Of a stretch of DNA of 64,000 bases, positions 58,201 through 64,000 are shown one piece after another; the stretch's first letter is position 1; every line of letters begins with the position of its first letter. A program made the position numbers and the translations under genes. A model generated the notes under the pieces. That model ran no database searches. It was not told the origin of the DNA and saw only the letters and a program-made list of their open reading frames with translations. This stretch comes from Enemella evansiae. GTDB taxonomy: Bacteria > Actinomycetota > Actinomycetes > Propionibacteriales > Propionibacteriaceae. Where the stretch lies: contig NZ_NMVP01000035.1 in the NCBI RefSeq assembly GCF_002250705.1, positions 124,001 to 188,000 on the forward strand, given 5' to 3'.

Positions 58201-58892
58201 TCACCGAGACCGCCCACGACCGGTTGGCGACGATGGCGGCGAACGCCGAGCTGGGCGCCGGCATGCAGATCGCGATGCGTGACCTGGAGATCCGTGGCGC
58301 CGGGAATCTGTTGGGTGGTGAGCAGTCCGGGCACATCGCCGATGTCGGTTTCGACCTCTACATCCGATTGGTGGGGGAGGCGGTCACCGAGTTCCGCAGC
58401 GACGGCGAGGACGTGGTGGCCGAACCGGAGCTGCGGATCGAGCTGCCGGTGGATGCGCACCTGCCCGCGGACTATGTGGAGTCGGAGCGGTTGCGGCTGG
58501 AGATGTACAAGCGGCTCGCCGAGGTGCGGACCGCCGAGGATCTGGCCGAGGTGCGCGCCGAGCTGACCGATCGTTACGGTGCGCCGCCGGAGCCGGTCGA
58601 GGCGCTGCTCGCGGTGGCCGAGTTCCGCAACGCCGCCCGGGCGGTCGGGCTGACCGAGGTCGTCGCCCAGGGCAACTACATCCGCTTCGGGCCCTATGAG
58701 TTGCCGGAGTCGCGGATGCTGCGGTTGAAGCGGCTGCATCCGCGGACGGTGGTGAAGACCGGGCACCTGCTGATCCCGCGCCCGATGGCCGCCACCATCG
58801 GCGGGAAACCGCCCACCGACAGGGAATTGCTCGACTGGTGCAGCCAGGTCGTCGCCGACATCTTCGCTCTCGAACCCGCCCCCGTCGGCTGA
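55287..58892 (+). CDS. mfd: Transcription-repair coupling factor
   Basis: A 1201-residue Mfd that removes RNA polymerase stalled at lesions and recruits UvrA. Order: UvrB-homology module (PAWETLPHERLSPRSDTVGR near residue 75-95; RGGIVDIFPP), the RNA-polymerase-interaction domain (about 520-590; VHEQHGVGRYVEM), RecG-like translocase with Walker A GDVGYGKT (about 678-685), DEEQRFG (about 778), QLRGRVGRS (motif VI) and ARDLEIRGAGNLLG-type TRG region. The C-terminal domain follows. Length is normal. GTG start, probably leaderless. No uvrA is nearby. Confidence 0.97.
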   Translation: MTLPGLVQLVGTDPAVAEVSDGARSRTLSAADVTAPPALRPFLAALLSETRTVLLVTATYREAENLTTAIGAVLGEDQVAYYPAWETLPHERLSPRSDTVGRRLSVLRRLVDPDARPRVVVAPVRAVLQPQVKGLAELTPVRIVAGEDFDLGDLATALVGAAYHRVDLVERRGEFAVRGGIVDIFPPTLEHPVRIDFFGDTVEEIRHFTVADQRSTDLVLSEVVADPCRELLLDDTVRARAATLAEQHPELAEMLEPMAQGHAVEGMEALAPVLVDGMELLVDVLPADALIAVCDPELVRGRAGDLVTTSEEFLQASWAAAAGGGRAPIDLGASAYRTLADVRHAALANGQAWWSLSQYSAGPDAGPSEPMRTEDGEIIDLSSALDNSTRAGNATIPTFTVAAHATESWRGDTEAAVAAIKQAMADGWRVVLIAEGKGMVKRMVEILREQEIGTKAVRVLNKPPAADLVTVALAELPHGFRLDSAKLAVWTSGDLSGRGPADKSLRRMPSRRKNQIDPLELTAGDPVVHEQHGVGRYVEMIQRAAKGSDSVREYLVVEYAPSKRGQPGDRLFVPMDQLHLLSRYVGGENPSLDRMGGADWHRRKGRAKKAVKEIAAELIKLYAARQASRGHAFATDTPWQRELEDAFAYVETPDQLGAISEVKHDMEQVVPMDRLICGDVGYGKTEIAVRAAFKAVQDGKQVAVLVPTTILVQQHANTFAERYAGFPIRVAQLSRFQSEKESREVKEAVKAGKVDVVVGTHRLLSGEVEFSDVGLVIIDEEQRFGVEHKEALKKLRLNVDVLAMSATPIPRTLEMAVTGIREMSTIATPPEERHPVLTFVGPYDRAQVGAAIRRELMREGQVFYIHNRVQSIEKVAGQLRELVPEARVVTAHGQMGEHKLEQVMLDFADRKADVLVCTTIVEAGLDISSANTLIIERADLLGLSQLHQLRGRVGRSRERGYAYLLYPPEKPLTETAHDRLATMAANAELGAGMQIAMRDLEIRGAGNLLGGEQSGHIADVGFDLYIRLVGEAVTEFRSDGEDVVAEPELRIELPVDAHLPADYVESERLRLEMYKRLAEVRTAEDLAEVRAELTDRYGAPPEPVEALLAVAEFRNAARAVGLTEVVAQGNYIRFGPYELPESRMLRLKRLHPRTVVKTGHLLIPRPMAATIGGKPPTDRELLDWCSQVVADIFALEPAPVG

Positions 58893-58899
58893 TCCTCCA

Positions 58900-58924
58900 C
58901 GCTCATCGAGTAGGTCGCGCAGCG
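58900..58924 (+). repeat. REP-like repeat, partial copy 5
   Basis: CGCTCATCGAGTAGGTCGCG plus CAGCG, the left 25 bases of the 41-bp unit with one change (T to C at the third base). It begins 8 bp after the mfd stop, nearly 38 kb from copy 4. Confidence 0.75.
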
Positions 58925-58999
58925 CCTCCGCCTCCACCCGCCATCCCCGTAACTTTTCTCGGTGGGTCGGGGTGGGGCAGGGCTGCCCGTAGAGGCTGA

Positions 59000-59028
59000 C
59001 GAAGTGCTGCCAGGACGGCAGCACTTCG
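59000..59028. terminator. Strong hairpin downstream of mfd
   Basis: CGAAGTGCTGCC and GGCAGCACTTCG form a perfect 12-bp stem with loop AGGAC. It lies in the 320-bp gap between mfd and the catalase gene. It probably ends the mfd transcript. Apart from this hairpin and the partial repeat at 58900, nothing is recognised in 58893-59201. Confidence 0.7.
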
Positions 59029-59212
59029 GTACACGTTCGCGGGGACATCTGAGATCTGACCGGCTCGCCCCGCGACGGATTCGCCCGATGCGCGGACAGC
59101 ACCGTTTCCAGCTGCCCGGGGCTGGGTAGGAAGTCGTCGGGCGCGGTCTCGCCAGCCGGCGAGGCGACGGGGCGTACCCGTGAACTGCACAGATTTCGAC
59201 CAGGAGGATGTC

Positions 59213-61384
59213 ATGGCACGGCAGAAGGCCGATCGAAATGAAGCCGAACGAAGTGAGGCCGTAGAGTTGAACCCGCCGGCTGGTCCGACCTCGGAACCGC
59301 CCGCACTGGACGAGCCCACCAAGGCGCGCGATCCGCTGCCGCCCAAGCCGGATCAGGCCGGCCCGGCGAATGTGTCGCCGACCGGCGTCGACTACGGCTC
59401 GTCACCCGAGACCAACGCCCAGGCGGGGGCGTACCTGACCACGTCGACCGGAGTGCGGCTGCGCGACACCGATCACTCGCTGAAAGCCGGCCGCCGCGGC
59501 CCGGTCCTGCTGCAGGACCACCACCTGCGGGAGAAGATCACCCACTTCGACCACGAGCGGATCCCCGAGCGCGTCGTGCACGCGCGCGGAGCCGCGGCCC
59601 ACGGCACCTTCGTCGCCAACGGCGCCGCCAGCAGGATCAGCCGCGCGGCCTTCCTCGCCGAGGGTGCGGAAACGCCGGTCTTCGTGCGCTTCTCCACCGT
59701 CCTCGGCTCCCGCGGGTCGGCCGACACGGTGCGCGACACCCGCGGGTTCGCGACGAAGTTCTACACCAGCGAGGGCAACTACGACCTGGTCGGCAACAAC
59801 ATCCCGGTCTTCTTCATCCAGGACGGGATCAAGTTCCCCGACGTGGTGCACGCGGCCAAACCGCAGCCGGATCGGGAGATCCCGCAGGCGCAGAGCGCGC
59901 ACGACACCTTCTGGGATTTCGTCTCGCTGCACTCCGAGGCGCAGCACCACACGATCTGGAACATGTCCGACCGCGGCATCCCGCGCTCCTTCCGCACCAT
60001 GGAGGGCTTCGGCATCCACACCTTCCGGATGGTGAACGCCGACGGTGGGACCAGCCTGGTGAAGTTCCACTGGAAGCCGCGCCAGGGGGTGCACTCCCAG
60101 GTCTGGGAGGAGGCCCTGCTGACCGCCGGCATGGACCCGGACTTCCACCGCCGCGACCTGGCCGACGCGATCGAGGCCGGGGCGTACCCGGTCTGGGACC
60201 TGGGCGTCCAGGTGATGCCGGACACCCCCGAGGAGACCTTCGAGGGCATCGACCTGCTCGACCCGACCAAGCTCGTGCCCGAGGAACTGTGCGAGGTGCA
60301 GATCATCGGCACGATGACGCTGAATCGGAACCCGATCAACTACTTCGCCGAGACCGAGCAGGTGATGTTCAATCCCGGCAACCTCGTCCCGGGTATCGAC
60401 GTCACCAACGACCCGCTGCTGCAGGTCCGGCTGTTCTCCTACATCGACACCCAGCTCAGCCGGCTCGGCGGGCCGAACTTCTCCCAGATCCCGATCAACC
60501 GGCCGCATGCACCGGTCAACGATCTCCAGCGCGACGGCCACCACCAGGCCGCCGACCACGGGGGAGTCGCCCCGTACCGGCCGAACTCGCTCGACGGGGG
60601 TTGCCCCTTCACCGCCGGGACGGCCGAGGGGGCGTTCATCGACGTGCCGACCCCGGTGCAGGGCGAGAAGGTGCGGGAGCTCTCGGCCAGCTTCGAGGAC
60701 CACTACAGCCAGGCCCGGTTGTTCTACACCTCGCTCACCGAGGTCGAACAGCAGCACGTGATCGACGCGTACACCTTCGAGCTCGGCAAGTGCTACGAGG
60801 AGGCCATCAAGACCCGCCAGCTGGGTTGCCTGGCCGCCATCGACACCGACCTGGCCGAAGCCGTCGCCACCGGCCTGGGTCTCTCGGTGCCGAAGGCCGA
60901 CACCAAGCCGGCCAAGGTCGATCCGAGCCCGGCGCTCAGCCAGCTCGGCAGGAGCTGGCCGGTCACCGGCCGCAAGGTCGCGGTCATCGTCGCCGGGCCG
61001 GATGATGCCGCGGTCGCCGCGCAGACGGTCGAGGCGATCCGGGCCGCCGGCATGGTGCCCCTGCTGACCGCACCGAACGGCGGCACCCTGGGTGACCAGC
61101 CGATCGAGCGCAGCTACCCGACCGCGGCCTCGATCGAATGGGACGGCGTCGTGGTGGCGGCCGATCCGTCGGCCGGGCCCAACCCCGCCGACGACGCCAA
61201 GATCATCCGGTTGCTGGATGAGGCGTACCGGCACGGCAAGGCGATCGCGGTTCTCGACGGCGTGGATCCCGCGACGCTCGGTCTCAACGCGGCGGCCACC
61301 GGTGTGGTCACCGGTGATCCCGCCGCGGCGGTCACCGCGCTCACCGAGCTGCTCGCCGAGCATCGGGTGTGGGACCGGGTCTGA
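59213..61384 (+). CDS. katE: Large-subunit catalase, HPII type, with C-terminal flavodoxin-like/GATase1 domain
   Basis: A 723-residue clade 2 catalase that dismutates hydrogen peroxide with heme. An N-terminal extension of about 65 charged residues precedes the core. Catalytic His123 lies in RVVHARGAAAHG, Asn196 in DLVGNNIPVFF, and the proximal heme Tyr410 in RLFSYIDTQLSRLG. A class I amidotransferase-like domain (about 585-723; VTGRKVAVIVAG onward) ends the protein, as in E. coli KatE. The ATG follows AGGAGG with 5 nt spacing. It stands alone between two strong hairpins, so it is a separate transcription unit, probably stress-induced. Confidence 0.96.
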   Translation: MARQKADRNEAERSEAVELNPPAGPTSEPPALDEPTKARDPLPPKPDQAGPANVSPTGVDYGSSPETNAQAGAYLTTSTGVRLRDTDHSLKAGRRGPVLLQDHHLREKITHFDHERIPERVVHARGAAAHGTFVANGAASRISRAAFLAEGAETPVFVRFSTVLGSRGSADTVRDTRGFATKFYTSEGNYDLVGNNIPVFFIQDGIKFPDVVHAAKPQPDREIPQAQSAHDTFWDFVSLHSEAQHHTIWNMSDRGIPRSFRTMEGFGIHTFRMVNADGGTSLVKFHWKPRQGVHSQVWEEALLTAGMDPDFHRRDLADAIEAGAYPVWDLGVQVMPDTPEETFEGIDLLDPTKLVPEELCEVQIIGTMTLNRNPINYFAETEQVMFNPGNLVPGIDVTNDPLLQVRLFSYIDTQLSRLGGPNFSQIPINRPHAPVNDLQRDGHHQAADHGGVAPYRPNSLDGGCPFTAGTAEGAFIDVPTPVQGEKVRELSASFEDHYSQARLFYTSLTEVEQQHVIDAYTFELGKCYEEAIKTRQLGCLAAIDTDLAEAVATGLGLSVPKADTKPAKVDPSPALSQLGRSWPVTGRKVAVIVAGPDDAAVAAQTVEAIRAAGMVPLLTAPNGGTLGDQPIERSYPTAASIEWDGVVVAADPSAGPNPADDAKIIRLLDEAYRHGKAIAVLDGVDPATLGLNAAATGVVTGDPAAAVTALTELLAEHRVWDRV

Positions 61385-61399
61385 CACCCAGGATCTCGG

Positions 61400-61446
61400 A
61401 CCGGTCCGCGAACCCGGGCTGACCTCAGCCCGGTTCGCGGACCGGT
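61400..61446 (+). terminator. Long-stem terminator after katE
   Basis: A 22-bp stem (ACCGGTCCGCGAAC at the left, GTTCGCGGACCGGT-like at the right, with one bulged G) closes on a 2-4 base loop, 15 bp after the katE stop. Confidence 0.85.
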
Positions 61447-61491
61447 ACCGAGTCGATCCGGCAGTTGGCTCGACCATCGGAACCGACGCAC

Positions 61492-61497
61492 TAGACT
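61492..61497 (+). promoter_or_regulatory. Possible -10 hexamer for the lipoprotein-mazG operon
   Basis: TAGACT, with TCGACC (61470-61475) 16 bp upstream as a weak -35. The Shine-Dalgarno AAGGAG is at 61529-61534 before ATG 61542. Confidence 0.35.
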
Positions 61498-61541
61498 GAC
61501 CGCGGCCCGGGACACCGGGGGTCGCGACAAGGAGTGGGTGC

Positions 61542-62069
61542 ATGGCAGGGACAGGTTTCCGAGGTCGAGTGACTGCGGGGCTGGCCGCCGCGGCCGTCGT
61601 GGTCGCGATGGGGCTGGGTGGCTGTGCGAACAGCCCGTCCACCGCCGCAACGGTCGGGGACCGCACCATCACCACCAGCGAGGTCGCCGACACCTCCCGC
61701 GAGCTGACCGCGATCAACCCCAAGATCGCCGAGCCGGCCCTGGTGCTCAGCGTGAAGATGCGCGCCGCCGCCGCCGAACAGATCGCACAGTCCCGCAACA
61801 TCAACCTGGACACCGAGACCCAGGCGCTGCTGCCGCAGCTGCAGATCCCGCCGGAGCTGATGGCCAACCCGGCCGGCAACCAGCTGGTGCGGGACCTGGT
61901 CAAGGTGGACGCGCTCGGGCAGAAGCTGGGCCAGGGTGAACTGGCCGCGGCGATGGGCTTCATCCCGGTCACCGTCAACCCGCGCTACGGGCTGCAGGGG
62001 CTGGAGGACGTCGCCAACGACCAGCAGGCGATCGGCAGCGGCTCGCTCTCCCAGCCGGCCGCCCGCTGA
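61542..62069 (+). CDS. SurA N-terminal-domain-like lipoprotein
   Basis: A 175-residue exported lipoprotein with lipobox GLGGC (Cys28). The mature part begins STAATVGDRTITTSEVADTS, the usual entry of SurA/PrsA-type chaperone N-terminal domains. It continues with helical text and lacks any parvulin prolyl-isomerase domain, so it would be a chaperone-like or structural cell-surface protein. It is 2 bp upstream of mazG and cotranscribed. In mycobacteria a lipoprotein gene (lpqU) also adjoins mazG (from memory), but orthology is not clear. Confidence 0.85.
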   Translation: MAGTGFRGRVTAGLAAAAVVVAMGLGGCANSPSTAATVGDRTITTSEVADTSRELTAINPKIAEPALVLSVKMRAAAAEQIAQSRNINLDTETQALLPQLQIPPELMANPAGNQLVRDLVKVDALGQKLGQGELAAAMGFIPVTVNPRYGLQGLEDVANDQQAIGSGSLSQPAAR

Positions 62070-62071
62070 CG

Positions 62072-62710
62072 ATGAGCACCGGCGAGACCACGCCGTCCGA
62101 GCTGGACCGGCTGGTCGCGGTGATGGCCCGGCTGCGGGTCGACTGCCCCTGGGATGCCCGGCAGACCCACCGCTCGCTGGTGCACTACCTGATCGAGGAG
62201 ACCGGTGAGGTCGTCGACGCGATCGAGGCCGGTGATGACACCGATCTGCGCGAGGAGCTCGGGGATCTGTTGCTGCAGGTCGTCTTCCATGCCGCCATCG
62301 CCGCCGAGCAGCAGCGCTTCGACATCGATGACGTGGCCCGCGGGATCGGCGACAAGCTCGTCGGTCGGCACCCGTGGGTCTTCGCCGACACCGGCGTACC
62401 CGACGATCTGAATGCCACCTGGGAGGCCGGCAAGAAGGCCGAGAAGGGGCGCACCTCCAGCCTGGACGGCATCCCCACCGCACTGTCCGCGCTGGCCCGG
62501 GCGGACAAGGTGATGTCACGCAGCGCCAGTCACGGCGTACCGCTCGATCTGCCGGAGGAGCCGATCACCGCCGAGGAGGTCGGCGCACAGGCGCTCGCCC
62601 TGGTCTCCCGGGCCCGGGCCAGCGGCATCGACGCCGAGCAGGCGGTCCGGGACGCCCTGCGCGGCCTGGAGGACGAGGTACGCCGCAGCGAGACCGATTC
62701 CGCGTCCTGA
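62072..62710 (+). CDS. mazG: MazG-family nucleoside triphosphate pyrophosphohydrolase
   Basis: A 212-residue all-alpha NTP pyrophosphatase that hydrolyses non-canonical or surplus NTPs. The single MazG domain carries CPWDARQTHRSLVHYLIEET, the metal-binding ExxE motif EETGEV and the downstream REELGDLLLQVVFH (ExxD). The E. coli enzyme has two domains (263 aa); this shorter form keeps the first domain and a helical tail. ATG 2 bp after the lipoprotein stop. Its stop is 6 bp from the convergent adaptor gene. Confidence 0.95.
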   Translation: MSTGETTPSELDRLVAVMARLRVDCPWDARQTHRSLVHYLIEETGEVVDAIEAGDDTDLREELGDLLLQVVFHAAIAAEQQRFDIDDVARGIGDKLVGRHPWVFADTGVPDDLNATWEAGKKAEKGRTSSLDGIPTALSALARADKVMSRSASHGVPLDLPEEPITAEEVGAQALALVSRARASGIDAEQAVRDALRGLEDEVRRSETDSAS

Positions 62711-62716
62711 CGCCGC

Positions 62717-64000
62717 TCAGCTCGGCTGGGCGCTCGGGGTCTGCTGCCCGCTCCCGTTCTGCCCGCTCCCGCTCTGGCCGCCGCGCAGGTTGCGCAGCTG
62801 GGTCGTCGGCAGTGGCTGGGCGCCGTCGGCGAGCACGACCCGCTGCCCGGCGGTGAGCCCGCCGGTGATCTCGACCAGGCCGCCGCCGACCAGGCCGGTC
62901 GCGACGGTCGCATCGCGCACCCCGGTGCCGTCCAGCACCCGGACCGTGCCGGTACCGGTGGCCACCCGGGTCACCGCGGAGACCGGCACGGTGACCGCGT
63001 CGGCGACCCGCCCGACGACGATCCCGGTATCGGCCCGGCCGCCACTGGCCAACCCCGGTCCGGGGTCGGCGACCAGCACCGTGACGTTGTAGCTCGGGGT
63101 GCTCGCGGTCGCGCTGACCGGCAGCGGGGAGATCTCGGTGATCGTGCCCGGATCCGCGGTCAGGCTGCCGGGGGCGTTCACCCGGACCTCCTGACCGAGC
63201 TGGACCTGCGGCCGGTTGGTCAGCGGCACCGGCACGGTCACCTCCGCGGCACCCCCGCCGACCACGGTGATCGCGGCATTCGGGGTGGCCGCGGCCCCGG
63301 CGGTGAAACCGATCGTGCCCACGGTGCCGGCGATCGGCGCCCTGAGGGTGGCGGCGTCGAGATTCGACCGGGCCTGCGCGATCGCCTGCTCGGCGGCGAG
63401 CACCGCGGCGCGGTCGGTGGCGACCTTCGCCTGGTCCACGGTCGGGGTGGCGGTCGGCAGCGCGGTGGAGGGTACGCCGGCGGGTACGCCGGCGGGCGGC
63501 TGGGGAACGGGCCGTTGCTGGGCCGGGGGCTGGGGTACGCCGGCGTTCACCGCGGGGGCGTTCAGCGCGGCGGCGGCCTCGGTGATCAGCGTCGCCGCCT
63601 GCTGCTGGCTGGCGACCAGCCGCTGCAGTGCGTCGCTGCAGGCGGTGAACTGCGCCGGATCGAGCCCGGGCGGGATCGGCGGCGGGTTGGTCAGTCGTTG
63701 CTCCCGGGGAGCGGCCGCCGAGGTGCTCGGGGTCGGGTCCGCGGTCGGTGCCGGCGTGGGGCTCGCGCTCGGGGCGGGGGAGGCGCTCGGGGTGGGGGAC
63801 GCGCTGCGGGTGGTGGGGGACGCGCTCGCCGTGGGGGACGCGCTCGGGCCGGCGGGCCGGCTCGGCGTCGGTGACCAGGTCCGGTTCGGGCTCGCGGGCG
63901 GCCGCTCGACCGGTTCCGGCCAACCGTCGGTGACGGCGGTCAGGATCGGTCGGCAGGCGTCCTGCTGGGCGGCCAGCGCCTCGTGCACCGCGGTCATCGC
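62717..64000 (-). CDS. Efflux (HlyD/RND-type) membrane-fusion protein, 5' end outside the window
   Basis: At least 427 codons; the frame is still open at base 64000, so the N terminus is missing. The visible order is the end of a first helix (AVHEALAAQQDACRPIL), then about 150 residues rich in Pro, Ser, Thr and Ala with repeats such as SASPTPSASPAPSASP. A second helix and lipoyl half follow (VDQAKVATDRAAVLAAEQAI, then TLRAPIAGTVGTIGFTAGAA), then beta-barrel and membrane-proximal domains with VPVSAVTRVATGTGTVRVLDG and GLTAGQRVVLADG. This is the adaptor layout of MacA/HlyD-like exporters. The low-complexity insert sits where the alpha-hairpin tip should be. An ABC transporter gene may follow outside. 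Confidence 0.85.
   Translation of the reverse strand, partial: AMTAVHEALAAQQDACRPILTAVTDGWPEPVERPPASPNRTWSPTPSRPAGPSASPTASASPTTRSASPTPSASPAPSASPTPAPTADPTPSTSAAAPREQRLTNPPPIPPGLDPAQFTACSDALQRLVASQQQAATLITEAAAALNAPAVNAGVPQPPAQQRPVPQPPAGVPAGVPSTALPTATPTVDQAKVATDRAAVLAAEQAIAQARSNLDAATLRAPIAGTVGTIGFTAGAAATPNAAITVVGGGAAEVTVPVPLTNRPQVQLGQEVRVNAPGSLTADPGTITEISPLPVSATASTPSYNVTVLVADPGPGLASGGRADTGIVVGRVADAVTVPVSAVTRVATGTGTVRVLDGTGVRDATVATGLVGGGLVEITGGLTAGQRVVLADGAQPLPTTQLRNLRGGQSGSGQNGSGQQTPSAQPS

Noticed and set aside
56448..59102. 884-codon minus-strand frame opposite mfd
   Set aside because: Gln/Arg/Leu/His-rich shadow of an unmistakable Mfd. No motif and no ribosome-binding site.
59402..61978. 858-codon minus-strand frame opposite katE
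   Set aside because: The true catalase carries all catalytic residues on the other strand; this frame shows only shadow composition.

Overview
The window is high-GC (about 70%) actinobacterial chromosome, most likely from the order Propionibacteriales. The GC-biased third codon positions, GTG/TTG starts and many leaderless genes point to Actinomycetota. The family-level guess is inference from gene content. From memory, the housekeeping backbone follows the Mycobacterium tuberculosis Rv1002c-Rv1022 neighbourhood: protein O-mannosyltransferase / rsmI, tatD, ksgA, ispE, a TetR gene, tRNA-Gln(TTG), glmU, prs, rplY, pth, mfd, a lipoprotein gene and mazG. Accessory blocks are inserted between these genes. 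There is no transposase, integrase, phage gene, rRNA or CRISPR array.

Layout. 1-8.7 kb: the 5' part of pntA, a GNAT gene and an AhpD-like gene lie downstream of a large minus-strand gene that fuses a cytochrome P450, an adrenodoxin-reductase-type flavoprotein and a flavodoxin domain. It is divergent from a LysR regulator. An FAD oxidoreductase and an orphan peptide-binding lipoprotein follow. 8.8-11.3 kb: pmt and rsmI, divergent. 11.3-16.0 kb: an MFS/GH3/TetR sugar cassette bracketed by two copies of the rsmI 3' end, with a perfect 20-bp palindrome in front. 16-18.9 kb: a sodium:solute symporter, a small membrane partner and an unknown membrane protein. 18.9-21.0 kb: a DUF222/HNH gene enclosed by inverted REP-like repeats (REP13E12-like). 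21-27.7 kb: a Ski2-like helicase, a PLP trans-sulfuration enzyme with a divergent Lrp regulator, tatD, a nitroreductase and ksgA.

27.8-34.4 kb: a minus-strand block holding a secreted HYR-repeat protein, an OsmC protein and a MoxR ATPase/VWA pair. It splits ksgA from ispE, which are usually adjacent. 34.4-42.5 kb: ispE, an F420-type LLM oxidoreductase, a methyltransferase divergent from a MarR gene over two operator-like inverted repeats, an SDR/MFS operon, a second MFS gene and a TetR gene. 42.5-48.3 kb: tRNA-Gln, glmU, prs, a secreted Cys-rich protein, an FMN reductase, rplY, pth and arsC. 48.4-54.5 kb: a complete, translationally coupled Mrp cation/H+ antiporter operon with fused A+B subunits, divergent from a TetR gene. 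54.6-64 kb: TetR, mfd, a large HPII-type catalase, a SurA-like lipoprotein, mazG and the 5'-truncated gene of an efflux adaptor with a Pro/Ser-rich insert.

The two most unusual items are the P450-reductase-flavodoxin single polypeptide and the sugar cassette scarred by the duplicated rsmI 3' end. At least ten genes show a TAnnnT hexamer ending 6-7 nt before the start codon, the signature of leaderless transcripts.
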